A stretch of DNA of 64,000 bases from Limnoperna fortunei (taxonomy: Eukaryota > Mollusca > Bivalvia > Mytilida > Modiolidae). The position numbers and the translations under genes are program-made. The notes beneath the pieces are model-generated. The model was not told the DNA's origin. It did no database searches and saw nothing but the letters and a program-made list of their open reading frames with translations. Shown one piece after another: positions 9,906 to 23,589 of this stretch (its first letter is position 1; every line of letters begins with the position of its first letter). The DNA lies in contig OX104112.1 of the NCBI GenBank assembly GCA_944474755.1, positions 79,187,756 through 79,251,755 of the forward strand, in the 5' to 3' direction.

Positions 9906-10261
9906 ATAATCGTGTACTGCTTATGATATATGTTTTGGAATGTGATATAGGGTTTCCGATATAGAGTATGTACTAAAGCGTTGAAACAACAGCTGTATTA
10001 AATTATCTGAATAGTTTGTGTGTGGCATTTTTGTTTTCCAGGATTTTCCACCCAAATGAATAAACAAAAGAAAAATACATTAATTTTTTTTTCATTTAAC
10101 TCCAAAAAGAAATTGTGTGCATATAATTACATGTCTCTGCTTAAATCAAGAGAGAGAACGTATATTAAAGAGACTTTTTTAAATGGGGTTATTTAGACTC
10201 AAGTTTCGTTCTCCTGTCTGGAAAATAAATTTGCCTCTGTCACCTATAATAAAAATTATTA

Positions 10262-10845
10262 TTACATGAATGGAATTTTGCGTGTTTTGATTGGTCTAAA
10301 ATAACTTTTGGGTCAGGATAAATCGCAAGAGTACTAAAACTACATAAAATGTTTGTACGCTGCACGATTCCGCTGCATAGTAGTCAAACGGAATACGATA
10401 TTGACCTAATTTTTGTGTTTTAGCCAGTCGTCCAATCAAATCGATTGTATTAATTGTACGTCGTGCGTGACAACAAATGGCAGAAACGTCGGCTCTGCGA
10501 TATGTTTATTCGTTTATATTCTTCGCAATATTTGAAACTGGAATTTCAGTATTAACAGCAAATTGATATCAAAATGCAGTATTAAGTAAAAAAATATTAA
10601 GGGTACCAACAATTACAAAATGTAAGCAGGGGCTCCAGTAGAAAAGGCATCCTCTGTTTTTCTGATCGAGGGGAGATGGTGGTTTTATTCATGTAATAAA
10701 ACAATTAATGACTTTGATATACGGTCGCCATCAGGATTGATCAGCCCTCAAAACCTCGCCTAGCGGCTCGGTGAATATTACATTGTCTCTGGCTGATAAA
10801 TCCTGATAGCGACCTATATCAAAGTCATTAATTGTATAATATCAT
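10262..10845. mobile_element. Copy A-specific insertion with a long palindrome
   Basis: About 580 bp absent from copy B, which reads straight through near 33315. At its right end, arms of ~43 bp form an inverted repeat: 'caattaatgactttgata...ggtcgccatcaggatt' (10702-10744) against 'aatcctgatagcgacc...tatcaaagtcattaattg' (10792-10834), with a loop of about 47 bp. It looks like a MITE-type element; the family is not recognised. Confidence 0.6.
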
Positions 10846-12789
10846 ATACCAAATGTTTAGATAATTATACAGTTGTTGTTCTAACGCTGTAGTACACACC
10901 CTATATAACACTTATGTCACTATATCGCACCTTGATTCTATACTGCATACATTTTACCTCACTGAAATTGTATGAAATATGATATAATGCAAAATCTCAA
11001 ACTATATCAACCCTGGGCCACCATTGGTGTGATAAAGGGTTCTCGTGTTTAAAGAGCTTATAAAGATTCCAACATGTAGTATATAGTTGTACTAAATACA
11101 AGTACACGGAGATAGATCGCTGTCAATGATTTATCCATATCAGTGTAGTAGAGTGGATATGGTATTTTTCCAGCTGGCATGATAAATGCAGCAATTGAGG
11201 ATATGTCAAGTGCTTTTCAAAAGACATGCATGTCATTGCCAAAATAGATTTTGGTATATCTTATACAGGCAGAAGCTTAATTGTACTGTCAAATGATCTG
11301 AATATACTTAATGAAGCAATATCTACCACATTCAGGGTATATGTAAAATAAGTCTACTAATTATACCGAACAAATATACAACTACAGGAATTTGCTTCAT
11401 GGAATAAAACACAAACTGAAGACATATTAGCTGGATCTAGCCAGAATTTAATTACCAATATAAAACAAATATAAGATATGATGAGACACAATGTCACACA
11501 CTACAGATCTACGTAGACCAATTCACACATTGTCTACTGTCTACATCTACGGAATCTATTTTACTTGTATTGGTAGATGCAACTACCAAATACACATCAC
11601 AGATAATAGCTTTAATGGTTTTGATAACAGGTAAATGACAAAATAATGCAGTGCTTTTATTCTATATCCAGCAGACACTTCACTGCTGCAAATAATCACC
11701 AAACACAACTTTAAAATAATAACTCATAAAATTCATATTTTTGCTACTTTACAATTACCAACAAAATTGCTGACAACAATGTCGGTTTTTCTTCATCTTT
11801 TGTCATTCCTTCTCAGCTGTATATAGTATAAAAGATCTGAACTCTATCTTTAACCTTTCTATCAAAAGGAAGGTCAAACAAACATAAGGTGTAATTACTG
11901 GTGATTTCTTTGTAATACAAGTAGCACCTAATAACCTTCTATTTCAATTATACAACAATTTTACGATAATGATTATCTAGGTTTTCACAATTCAATGAAT
12001 GATAAGTATCATATAAGAATCCTACAGTGTATGTTCATTTAAAAACATCTCCTGTAAAATAAAATGCAACATTGGCAGAACCATATAAAACTTGATATAT
12101 ATTAAATTTAATATTGATCGTAAGGCTAAATGACAAAAATAATGGCTGAAATAATATAAATAAATAAATAAAATAATAAAAAAATAAAATAAAATTGTGA
12201 CATTTAAATGTAAATATTTGGTGAAAAAAAAGTTATACAATTTAAAAATACTGTTAAGGCAAGCCAACTAGAAGGAACGAGTTTTCATGCTGAATCACTA
12301 CTTTGGGTCATTTACATCAACTGTGCAAATTTTAAGAATTTTCTTTTTCAATTCAAGAAAATGTGCTCAGCATAGAATAAAAATTTCTTACATACAATTG
12401 AATGTTCTTTTTCAACAATAAGCAAGCTGCCTTTTAAGTTATTAAATTAAAATAATGTATTTCATACCATAAACTCATCCTATCTTTGCAATATGTATTT
12501 AAAATTAAAACTTTTCAGCATTTTTTACATGATTAAAACAATACATTACATGATTTCCAATATCAAAACTAGCTTCCAATAAAGTATGTCTGCTAATGTA
12601 AACTGAATGAGTTTATTTCTCTCTAAATGACAAAAAAAATTTTAAAAACTTGACTATTAGCTCCTCTAGTCTCTCTAACAATAATCCTGGACGGTGTTCA
12701 GCACTTTGTATACAACTACAATAAAAATAATCCATTTAAACATAAAAACAAATAATAATAGTGGACGGAATTTCTATGACATGGATGGA
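10846..12789. other. 3' flank or 3' UTR of the coiled-coil gene copy A
   Basis: AT-rich sequence downstream of the stop codon at 12790, closely matched in copy B. Several AATAAA candidates exist on the minus strand (for example near 12611 and 11660), but none can be chosen. No other gene is seen. Confidence 0.4.
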
Positions 12790-15700
12790 CTACCGTGGTC
12801 GGATTGGACTAGTGATGTTGCGGCTCTTCTCCAACTGTCCAGACAAATCCCGGACTTTGTCAGACCAGTACTCACTACTCTGTTGTAACTGGATGGATAA
12901 CTGTAAAGAAACAAAATGTACATCAGAGATATACAGCTGTATACATGGTTAATACTGACAGAATATAATTACTGAAATAACTAGATATAATTTTTTCATT
13001 GTTACATGTCTGTATTTTTAGGGTATTGCAATAAAGATGGAAAATTTATGTTCCACACAGAGAAACATAAAAAATGGGCAGTAGACTAAGCCCTAGAATT
13101 TGTCATATCTGTTGTTTTCTGTGAATTTTCAGAATTTTTTTTTCCGTCTTTGAGTGATCAATTAAACTGTGAGGTTTGTGTCTAGATTTATCACTTCTAA
13201 TTATATGATCATAACTGCAACATATGGTGAATTCATAATATTACAAGGAAATCTATTGATTCTGTCAGCTTTAAAAAAAATCTGGATTTATTTTGACGAC
13301 AATATACTAAAAAGGGCATCTTAATATAAAAATATATCAAAATAATATAGTGTGATAAATCATTGACAAAGTACCGGTAATATATATATATATAGCAACC
13401 CACTAGAGCCCTTCTATAACATTCATGAAGTGCTTATATTTCTAGTGTAAACACATGCAATCAATTTTGCAAATGAGTATGTTTATGTTATATGGAATAC
13501 TTTTTATGGTATATACTTTATAATTTAGCACTGTTTATCAAAGGCACATCATGAGACAATGTACATATTTGAAACGAAAATGTTATTTCCTGTTAGATAA
13601 TCTTGTAAATAAATGTTAAAAAAACCTAACAAATACCAAGAAAACACTTTCTGTTTGCAACTGCATAACAATATAAAGCAAATAATGACATTAGTTTATA
13701 ATCTATCAATCTTTTACTTGTACATCACCATGCTTGTTAACCATATTTGTTAGAATTTGTTTAAACAAAGCCGTTTACAGTGGTTATTTGTTGTTATTAA
13801 AACCAGTCATGAATGATGTCCCTATGTACAATAGCATGAAAACAAACCTAGTCAAAACTGCTTGGATATCTCTGTTTCAAAAAGGAAAGTTTCTGTCAGT
13901 AAATAAACCAATACAAATAATTTGCTAAATACTTTTTTAAACTAAAAAAAAATTATTTTTATATGTATTCCACAGTTAAATCATTGTTTTTAAAATTTGG
14001 AAATATTTCAATGTCTGTTAATTATTAGCAAATTCAATCTATCTTTGCACTGAAGTAAAGATTGTTTTTTGTTTGCTGGTCCTTGTGTAAACAAATCACA
14101 TACTGTGTCCATGCATGAAGTGTCAAAATAATTTACTGTACTTTGTTTTAAATTATCTTTCCTTCCAAGATATGGTGTTCGGAATTGTTGTGTGTGCAAC
14201 TTAAAAAAAGGCCCAGAATGCAATAAGAGAACAAATATGGCAAAAAAGGGCTAATCATTTTAGAGATATGTTTAACTAAAATCTGACAATACATGCACTT
14301 ATATAAAACAATGTTTTCATGCAATTTCTCAAAGAATGATCTGCTATAAAATATGTTTATTACCTCTCCAACTCGTTGTATCCAGTAATTTTTATCTAAA
14401 GCTTGTGGATCTGAAATTCCTGCATCCTCTAAACCTTTACTGTATGCTTTTTGCTGAAATATTATGTAAAAAAAATAACAAATTTATCGATGTTAATATG
14501 AAGACAGAAGTAACAGCAATGTGTAGGATTTTGGTCAAATGAAATTGCTTAAATAATAAACTGATTTATAATTATTCTTAATTGTATGTCTTTTATTACA
14601 CTTTCACAAAAAAGGAATTTATCTACAAATTTAACTTCAAGCTACAAATGCACACTAACACACAAGACAGTCCAAGTCAAACATGTGTTTTATTTACTGT
14701 AGGAATAAGCATTCATATGTAAGCATAGGAGTATATTTCTTTGTTTTATATACAAGTCCAATGCTCACAGTAAGCTGCTAACTAGAAATGAAATACTGTT
14801 ATACTAAGGAATTAATAAAATATATGTAAATACTTTAACAACTTCTACTTATAATGAAGAAATTATTTATATATTCTAGGACTATACATGTCTTTAACCA
14901 TAGAATCAAGCAGAAATTAAAAAAACATTTAGATGATTAGTGCAAATTTATTAAATGAAAGTGCATATGATCTGTCTATTTTTAAGTAATTTTTGAACTT
15001 ATTTGATCTGAAGAATTCAGTGCATAGAAAAGTATAAATAATACAGATTAAACTACCAAAACAATTTTATCACAGTTTTTTCTACCACTTCAACAATAAA
15101 ACTGTGATAAAACTTGATACAGAATCAAGCTACTCTAAAAGCTACATTAAGTCTGGGTATTACAGAGATGTGCCCCTGGTTACCTTATCAATATCAACAT
15201 CAATACACCCAATCTGAAATTTTGGACTTAATAAACATACAATTATCTAAAAATGTTGAAATCTTAGAAATTAAATGAAAGAACCTTTAACAGTAAATAA
15301 AAATGCAGTGATTATTCATATATATAGTGGATTTTGGACTCCATTAAGACTTGCTGTTGATATTTTTCATGAAATTAAGTGAAGGTAAAAAAAGGACCTA
15401 TTATTTCATTTCAACAAAATGTTATATTGGTATCTAGTATCGTTAGAAACTGGACAAAATCTTTTTTTTTTAAATTTTAAATTCTATTGCATATAATAGT
15501 CTTATGTAATTATCTATGGTTTGAGCTTAGACTTTTACAGGTTGTGTAGAAATAATTAACAATTGCTGCAAGTTATTATATATAGTTTTGTTTTTAAAGG
15601 AAATGGATAAACATTGAATATTACAGTTATTAAATATTAAAATTATTTTCTGTGGTCACTTTACTGTGTAAAATAATTTTTATGCCAATGATGGGGTTTT

Positions 15701-16229
15701 CTAATTTTGGCATTATGTTTTGCACAAAGGAAAATAACAAAAAACAAAACAAAAATGTGCAGAAAAAACTTTAAACAGTTCACATGAAGGAAAATAAAAT
15801 ACTAAAAACAAAAAGGTGCAGAAACACTTCAAACGGTTCACTTCAAGGAATATGCTAATAACAAAAAGTGCAGAAATCACTTCAGTTGCTACAACAAAGA
15901 CATTTAGTACATACCGGTTTATCTTTTAAAGGTGAACTATTTTCTATGTGTAAATGCCTTCTGGCTTCCATTTGAGACTTCAGACTGTTGATAGTTTGTT
16001 CTTTACTTTCCACCTGGAGTTCTAATGTTTGTTGACTATGAATTGCTCTATCAAGATCATTTCTAAGGCGCTGGTTTTCCTTTTGCAATGAGCCCAACTG
16101 AAACAAAACAAAGTCTCTTTTATTTGTTATATCTAACATACACATCAGGAATTCTTCAACTTACGCAGTTTTAATCAAGCTCTGAAGTTTTACCTGGATA
16201 ATTCAATAATTTTAAATTGAAAAACAGTA

Positions 16230-16459
16230 CAGTAGTCCCCCTCTTATATGATCCCCTCGCAAACGACCACCCACTTTATCTGGCCAAAATCCTTGTGCGT
16301 TAAGTGTTTCTAAATTACCTTTCTTGCGGACGACCACCCCTCAAACACGACCAGCGACCACATAATTTTTACACAACATAGTACCAATCAACCAACAAAG
16401 ATATTACAAGACCACTTTCATGACTAAGATAGGGTGGTCTTATAATAGGGGGACTACAG
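16230..16459. mobile_element. pogo/Tigger-like MITE in an intron (copy A)
   Basis: Terminal inverted repeats 'CAGTAGTCCCCC' and 'GGGGGACTACAG' (one mismatch) are flanked by TA on both sides, the pattern of Tc1/mariner-pogo elements. There is no transposase frame. The copy B version (42686-42950) is 35 bp longer, so copy A has an internal deletion. Confidence 0.75.
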
Positions 16460-19400
16460 TAATATTACTCTGAGGATCACTACCCTTAAAATATACTCAA
16501 GTAAAACACTACCTGTTGGTTCAGCTGTTGAATATTATCTACATTAATTTTGAGTCTACTATGCAAATCTTCTATAGTGGCGACTTTAGCTTGCATTTCA
16601 TGGTCTTGGTCACTTCTAAAAAGAACAGGAGAGCATGTCATACAATAAATTAATATTATCAAACATGTTACATGGTAATGTATACAGTTTGTAACATTTC
16701 TGAATCTAAAAATTATCATTGGAACAAATATGAACACAAATTAGTTCGAAAATATGTAATAAGATTTGCCTCCCTTGGACTGTTCTACTTACATTTATAA
16801 CCATTGACACAGACATAGGATATCAAAAACCACAATTCAGGGGTTTTCTCTGGGTACTCTTCCCCAAAATAATAAAAAATAAAAAATAATCAAATTACCT
16901 AAATTAAAAATATAAAAATTAATAAAAAAACTTACTCGTGATCCTCAAGACGATTTCTAAGTTGATTCAAAACAACTTGTTGATGTGCAGAATGGTTCTG
17001 TAAAGTCTATAAACAAACAAGCATTTTACAAATTTTAAATAAACTTATACAATTTGTTGACTTCTTAAAAATTTCCTTACATACTCTTCTTTGAAGTATT
17101 AAAACAATCGTGCAATAAAAGTAATCAATCTAAACAATATATTCCCTATGCTGCCATTTTTAATATGAATAAAACTTTATTAATTTAATTGCAGTTAACC
17201 TTTTCTTGTTGTTGTGTTTATGTAATACCTAATTCTGCTTATAAATAGATGTTATAAGTATTGACCTTAAACCTCTCAGACTCTTCTCTTCTCTCTTCTA
17301 ATTCTATTTTAGCTTTTTTGTTCTGTTTCTGTAACTTGGCTACTTGTTCTAACAATTGTCTGCAAATAAAAAAATATTTAAGCCCCAATGAAAATCTGGC
17401 CAGAAATTGTGTTGTAATGAACACTGAACAAATTGTTTGTATGACTGTTTTGTTGACGATTACAATTTTTTTCTATTTCAATTAGAATAGTTTTTCAAGC
17501 TTCTGTCACTATTAATACATGCTTCAAAATATGGTCATTTTAAGAAATTTAAATGGTATAAAAAAGAAACACAACTTTAACTATTTAACTATGTATCAGA
17601 CCTCATCAATGAAATGATGCCAGGCAAAAGTAAACAATTCTGTTTTTTTTTTATACTGACTGACTTGAAATATAAAATTTCTGTGATACATACTCTTTTT
17701 CTGCCGTCAAAGTCATTATTGCCTTGTTTTGTTCTCTGATTTTCTTTCCAAGTTTCTCATTGGCCAGTCTAAAAAGATAAATGGATGGATACAATGGTTT
17801 ACTTCACAAATGTTATTTAATTATGATTTCGATGTTAAATATGAGAATTCTATACTCTATGAATCAAATTTTGACCAAGATTTTTAATATGATAACTTTA
17901 AAATTATAAAATAAAATTTCCTTCATGAAGACTTTTACCCAACACTCATCCCAGGGATTAATTTAAATTTGACAACAGTTAAAACTGACAAGAAGATTAC
18001 CTAAATTGTATTATATTAAAATCAGATTATTTCTTTTACAAAGTTTCTTGTCTGAGACAAAACCATCCAGGAGCTGGGGATTGAGCCCAAAAAGTAGAGG
18101 CTGCAGGGACTCCTAATTTCTGACAGGCTGAAATGGCTGTTTTGGAAGACTTACTTTTGTTCCTGAACCCATGTGTTAACATTCTGTACAACAAGTTCAC
18201 TTTCTTTATGAAGCCTATCTCCATTGGACCTTGATTCCTCCAATGCCACTCTCAGTCCCTGGATTTCCTCGTTTACACTCTTATAGTTGTGGTTCATCAA
18301 TTCAAGTTGATTTCTCATTGTTTCAACCTAGAGTATAACACACATTTATTACAATGATTTTTTGTTTTAAACTTTCTTAGTGTTTTATCATCACCATTAT
18401 TATGAGATTGTGTCATCTTCTGTAACTGCAATTATTTTATTTGGATATCTCATTCATTTATGGGTTATTTGCACACAAGTTTTGTAACTGTTTGGTTTAA
18501 ATTTTCAGAAATGTTTTTCTTTTTTTAAAACTTTCTTTACAAGTCGATTGTAATCAAAAGAGTATTCAAGACATTTAGTTATTTAAGAATTCTTCTAAAA
18601 GCTAACTTATTGAATCTTCCATGTATATTGCACCATATTCAAAAAACATCAACGTAAAGAATGATCAGAGAGTAATGGGAATTGATGTAATTGACAAAAA
18701 ACACTGACTGTCTGGTATCATGAAAATGGGTAAAAAGGAAATAGCTCTACTTAACTAACCTCATCAAGCTTTGCTTTATACTTTTCCTGGATAGCGCTGA
18801 GTTCTACTTTGTATACTACTAGTTCTTCCTCTTTTGCAGAGAATTCTTGAAGACTTAGTCTATGTTTATCTTGACTATTTAATAAATCCTGTTGTGTTTC
18901 TGAAAGTTTCATATCCATATTTTGAAGCTGAAAGTATAAATATAAATATTTGTCACTGTAAACAATGAGTTAAGATGGAGGATTGAAACAGGTAAAAACT
19001 AGACAGGGTTTGGTTGTTTTGTCAATTTAAATGTTTTTAATTTTAAAAGTTCAGAAAAGATAATGTAATTATATTGACTCAGCATTGATCTAGAACTTTC
19101 CTTATTCAGCAGAATACCAATGCAGACTTATTGATTTAACAACAATCTTGCCATAAAACTGCAAAATTGCATCACAATCAATTAACTTAAGATTAATATT
19201 GTAGAGTATTGATTGCATACTTGGTCCTCTGAAGCTCTGTTAATTTCCTGTAGTTTCCTCAGCTCATTTGACATTGATCTCATCTTTTCTTCATAATCTC
19301 GTAACTGCAATAGACATTAATATTTTTTGTTACAATAATACCTTTCCATCTTAAACGTACCAAACAAATTAAACTTGACAATGCAATATAAAAGTATAAT

Positions 19401-20065
19401 GCAACAGCTGTAAATCATCGTCAGAATAATATTTGTGCTGTCATTTTAAAGCATGTATAAAACTGCCAAACTTTACAAATTCTAAATAATAGTTTTTTCA
19501 GAATACTTCTTTAATATGCTCCAATCACCGGACAAATGTGATTGTGACAATAGTTTAAATGTAAATATTCGAACAAATCAGTAAAGTTTTCACAACTCAT
19601 TATAAAAAGACCATATGGAACTGTCAATAACTGTGAAACCAACCTCTTCAGTTAGTGCCTGGTTCTGTTGCTGTGATTTGTGAAGGTCAGTCTTCATGCC
19701 TGCTAGCTGTCTGGCATTCTCCGACAACTGATCCATGGATTCCTTGTGATGACCTTGAACTGTAGTCAACTGTACCTTGAGGTCGTGTGTTCTCTGCTCT
19801 TGTTCCATTAACTATAAAAGTTACTGGTACTTATCAAACAATTCATTTGAAGTAAAAGCTGTTTACAACTTGCTAATCAATCCTTTTCTTTATGTAACAT
19901 TAACACAGGTTACCATAGCAAAAAGTTTTCAAGTGAGCAAATCTTATTTCATGTGATTTGAGGGAACTATATAATAATGGCAACAAGACTTGTGTGTTAT
20001 TCATTAATTCATTGTATGCTTTGTACTAAAACGGCATAGTTGTATCCTACCTCAGTGAAAAACCA

Positions 20066-20196
20066 CAACATTGCACATGACAACATGTCCCCTAACTCTG
20101 ACACATGACAACATGTCCCCTAACTCTGACACATGACAACATGTCACCTAACTCTGACACATGACAACATGTCCCCTAACTCTGACACATGACAAC
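20066..20196 (+). repeat. 28-bp minisatellite in an intron (copy A)
   Basis: About 4.5 units of 'acacatgacaacatgtcccc' plus 'taactctg'. Copy B has about three units (46568-46655). Each unit contains the palindrome-like 'acatgacaacatgt'. Unit number differs between the duplicates, so the array changed after duplication. Confidence 0.85.
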
Positions 20197-21857
20197 CACA
20201 ATAGTAAAAACTTCACCAGGAATCAAAATTATGCCACACGCAGCACTGTAATGACCAATTTTGTAATTTATAATAACAGAGTTCAAATAAACTGAAACAG
20301 GATTAAAATAACTCATGAAAAAATCTGATAGCTGTCCTTGTTCATCTTCAATAAGTCTATGAAACAAAAAGTTTGAATGTTATAAGGCATCTAACTTTAA
20401 TAGTTTCATCGACTCAACTGAAACTTGCTGAAAAAACTTACATCAGCATGTGTTCTTCTATACTGTTCTTGTGTCTTTTCATATTCACTCTGAATCTGTG
20501 CTAATGTCTCCTCGTAGCGCTCAATCTACAAAAAATCATTGAAAACTTACATGTGTGATTCATGACAAATGAGAACTTTTGACATGAAATTCTTCTCCTA
20601 TTTAATCAATACAAAATCTGGATTTAAATCTTTTTCATGGAAACAAATTTACTGAGAATATCCAAGTTCTTTTCCAAGGGTGATAATTATAGACAATGAC
20701 TAATAAGATTATAAAGGATAAGAATTAAAAACTAAGAAATAAACAAGCTGTATTTATTATAAACTTGATGACTACTGATATAATTATAGACAAGAACATA
20801 ACATAGATATTTAACTAGGTAACAAAAAAACAGGTAATTGATCAAATAATTATAAGAAATTTGATGATTTTAAAACAGAAATTTGATAACGGATTTGTGA
20901 TCAATCCAGGCAATATAATACCCACCTCCTGTGTATGATGATGGGTCTGTTTTTGTGCAGTCTGTAAATTCATTTCAGCCACCCTCAATTGACCTTCTCT
21001 CTCTGCTAATTCTTCCTTTAATGCCCTTTGTTTCTGCTGTAATGACTCAATGTCAGCACGAAGCCTGCTAATTAGTTCTTCTTTTTCTTTTATCTGCAAA
21101 GTTTTATAAATAATGTTACTGAACAATTCCATGACTCTACTGAAATATTTCAAGAAAGTAAATGTTTATGATGTCTATACCATTAAACTTCTTTCTCTTG
21201 TCTTATTAATTGTAAAAAAAAATTGTATTATCAAGTAGAAATTTATTCCTATTCATTATTTTTCTTTAAATTGCAATCTGATAGTGTTGCCAAAACTCTG
21301 TGACATGCCTTTTTGTACTTTTATTTATTATTAATATTTACACTAAATCTTGGTATTTACTGTTAACTCTGTCCAATTAATCATACCTAACATTCAGAAT
21401 GATCTAGTCTATACCAGGGAAAGCCATGAAAAAATACTTACATGATTTGTGAGATCCTGAACTGATTTATTATAATTGTCAATATCTTCTTGTAATTCTG
21501 AGTTGACTTTCTTGGCTTGTTGATATTGTTTGGCAGTGTCTTGGTGTCGTTCTCTCTCGGCTCTTAATTCCTGCTGTAACTGGGTCAAGATCTGATCTTG
21601 TTGTTCTACCTGTAATTGCATCACCAAGAATGATCTGTGAGTATTTATTTTAGTTTATGCATGTGAAAACACTTTTTAAAATTTTATTTACCTATTTAAT
21701 ACTTGTTTTGTGTCACTTTTTTTTAATCTAACATTTAAATGAAATCACTGTTCTGTTGAGGCAAAACTTTCAATTAAGCTACAAGTAATTCATATTGGAA
21801 GTAAACAAAAAATATCTGAAAATGATGTAATGAACAGTTAAGGTTACACAAAAAAAC

Positions 21858-22179
21858 CTGTTCAGATAGCATTTTCTCCTGTTCCCTAGCACCTTCCAAT
21901 TCCACCTCTAGCTTATGAGCCTGTTGTTTATAAGCCATTCCTTCCTGGACCGTGGAATGGTGCTCCTCCTTCACTTTCACCATGTCTTTCCTAAGTTTAT
22001 CAATGATTGACTTCTGTTCAATTATCTCCTCCTCAAAGCTAGCGCTGCGTTCACGCAGGGTCTTCACTTCCATTTGTAATTTCCTGTTGACCTGTTCGTG
22101 CCTTACAACCTCTGTGACTCTCCTGTGTGGTCTGAAGGCTCTGTTCCATCAACATCAACTTTTCTTCATGGTGTGCCAA
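21858..22179 (-). pseudogene. Frameshifted exon of coiled-coil gene copy A
   Basis: The intact counterpart (48320-48655) is 336 bp, 112 codons. Here 14 bp ('tggctgagttggtc' on the plus strand) are missing after 'gactctc' near 22118, leaving 322 bp and breaking the frame. Splice sites at both ends are kept. This is the clearest disabling lesion apart from the 5' truncation. Confidence 0.85.
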
Positions 22180-23105
22180 CTAAATAATCAAAATACTTCT
22201 GTTATAACTCCCTATTGCATAACATAATAAAGTCTCACTTAAATGAACTGCAAGAAAACAAAAAATCTAAACTACTGATGTAGGCAACAATATTATAATA
22301 TCATCTTGGAGTTTGAGTGAAAAATAAGATATAAAAGAAACTCATTAAGGTCTTTTACGCATAAATGAGCATCAATATTTAATTTTAAAATACCCTGAAG
22401 TAGAATAGTACAAAACATTATTATATAAAAGCCTGTCCAACTTATTGTTTAGTCTTGAAATGCAAAAAATATTAGTTAAACAAAAGAAATTTTGTTTAAA
22501 AAATGATTTTCAGTAATTTATACACAAACATTACAGTATGTGATGGCTCGTGTCGTTGATTGAGGAGACCACATATATGTGCACAAAAACCAGACTACAT
22601 TTTTGTTAAAAGATGACAATATCTGGTTTAAAATAGCATCAAATGATTTAAACTATGAAAACCCAAGGTAAAACTAAAAAAGGTCCCAATTTTAAATTAG
22701 ATTCAAGCATTGACATGAATAATTGATGACCATGATTTGTTTAAATAGATATTGGACAATTAATAGTGTGCTAACCACGCTTTAATGGAGATGCAATTAT
22801 CCTTAATTGTCAATGATTCGTACTTGAATGACACTTAATTTCTATCATTTATTTTTTGTCAATATTGCAATTCCCTATCATTTAAAAGATTAATACCATT
22901 GTGTTGCTTCATACTTTCAAGTAAATTACATGATTAAAATACCTGCAAACTTAATTTATCAAGAATTTCAATATCAAGGCTAACTAGAATATTTTTTTTA
23001 CATAGGTAATGTAATGAATTGAAATAAAGAGCTTAAAATCCATAGGTTTACAAATATAGATTACTTTGTTCCTCTTTATTTGAAATCAAAATTTACATGG
23101 CCTTA

Positions 23106-23350
23106 TACATCAAAGGGTCTACTGCAACATAAAAATATTTGCAGTTTAAACATGGGAGTAAATTTATAACCAGCAGTAAAGTATAACCCATTTTCAACAG
23201 TGGTATCAAAGGGTCTACTGCAACATAAAAATATTTGAAGTTTAAACACAGCAGTAAATTTATAATCAGCAGTAAAGTATAACCGATCAGTTTCTACGGT
23301 ATATTTACCATAATTCAATGGGTTTGTTTGTTGGTTTGTTTGTTGGTTTG
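23106..23350. repeat. ~96-bp tandem units plus GTTTG microsatellite (copy A)
   Basis: Two units share 'tcaaagggtctactgcaaca', 'taaaaatatttg' and 'cagtaaagtataacc'. They are followed by a short run of 'ggtttgtttgtt'. Copy B has three units and a longer run (49573-49970). A solitary diverged unit sits at about 50575-50660. The minus-strand open frame across it only reflects the repeat. Confidence 0.8.
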
Positions 23351-23489
23351 CTAGTAACTTTATGTTTAATGTCACTTTGTGAAAGTGAAAAAAGTTAAAA
23401 TTCAATCTACAAAAAATTCATTTTTTCAATGGCATAAAATTCCTGCAAAACCTAATCCATTTTAAGAACATTTTCAGTTTCTACATTAC

Positions 23490-23531
23490 CTCTTGTGCAC
23501 AATCCTTGTACTGTGCTCTAGCTTCAGACAA
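23490..23531 (-). pseudogene. Truncated exon at the duplication breakpoint
   Basis: It keeps the 5' splice site (GAG|GT at 23490) and the last 14 or so codons ('EARAQYKDCAQE') of the 28-codon exon found whole at 50113-50196. After 'cttcagacaa' the sequence departs from copy B. A short 'tcttca' match after a 5-base gap may be microhomology at the break. Confidence 0.85.
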
Positions 23532-23589
23532 TCTTCATTTTATGTGTTCCTTAAAACAAAGTGATCAATTCATTGTGTTTTAGCAGAAG

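Larger units (their letters stand above)
12790..23531 (-). pseudogene. 5'-truncated duplicate of the coiled-coil gene (copy A)
   Basis: Sixteen exons match the full gene at 38764-50196 with the same boundaries: 23490-23531 (truncated), 21858-22179, 21442-21609, 20926-21093, 20442-20525, 19644-19811, 19221-19304, 18760-18927, 18155-18327, 17694-17768, 17266-17359, 16936-17006, 16513-16615, 15915-16097, 14364-14453, 12790-12900 (stop). All internal exons keep GT-AG sites and stay open except 21858-22179, which has a 14-bp deletion. The 5' half of the gene is missing: homology stops in the middle of the exon equivalent to 50113-50196. Few residues differ from copy B. A shortened protein could still start at a later ATG (e.g. 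at 22073, just past the deletion), so it is probably but not certainly dead. It has no visible promoter of its own. Confidence 0.85.
1910..23535 (+). repeat. Segmental duplication, copy A
   Basis: This is the left copy of a tandem duplication. Homology with copy B begins near 'ttgcttattgttt' (1910 versus about 25265) and is near-continuous to about 23531, where it stops inside a coding exon (equivalent to 50154 in copy B). It holds a TPR-TIR gene and the last 16 exons, the first truncated, of the coiled-coil gene, all on the minus strand. Introns are almost identical between copies by eye. Segments not found in copy B are at about 8020-8585, 9152-9330 and 10262-10845. Confidence 0.95.

Noticed and set aside
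10200..10215. ISRE-like word 'agtttcgttctcc' upstream of TPR-TIR gene A
   Set aside because: It is nearly 4 kb from the gene and mismatches the consensus. Its conservation in copy B only reflects the duplication.
20066..20196. Short direct repeats reminiscent of a CRISPR array
   Set aside because: The 28-bp units are contiguous with no unique spacers and sit in a eukaryotic intron.
23103..23405. 100-codon minus-strand open frame (and 49579-49872 in copy B)
   Set aside because: A product of the ~96-bp tandem units and the GTTTG run in an intron; unit number varies and no domain is seen.
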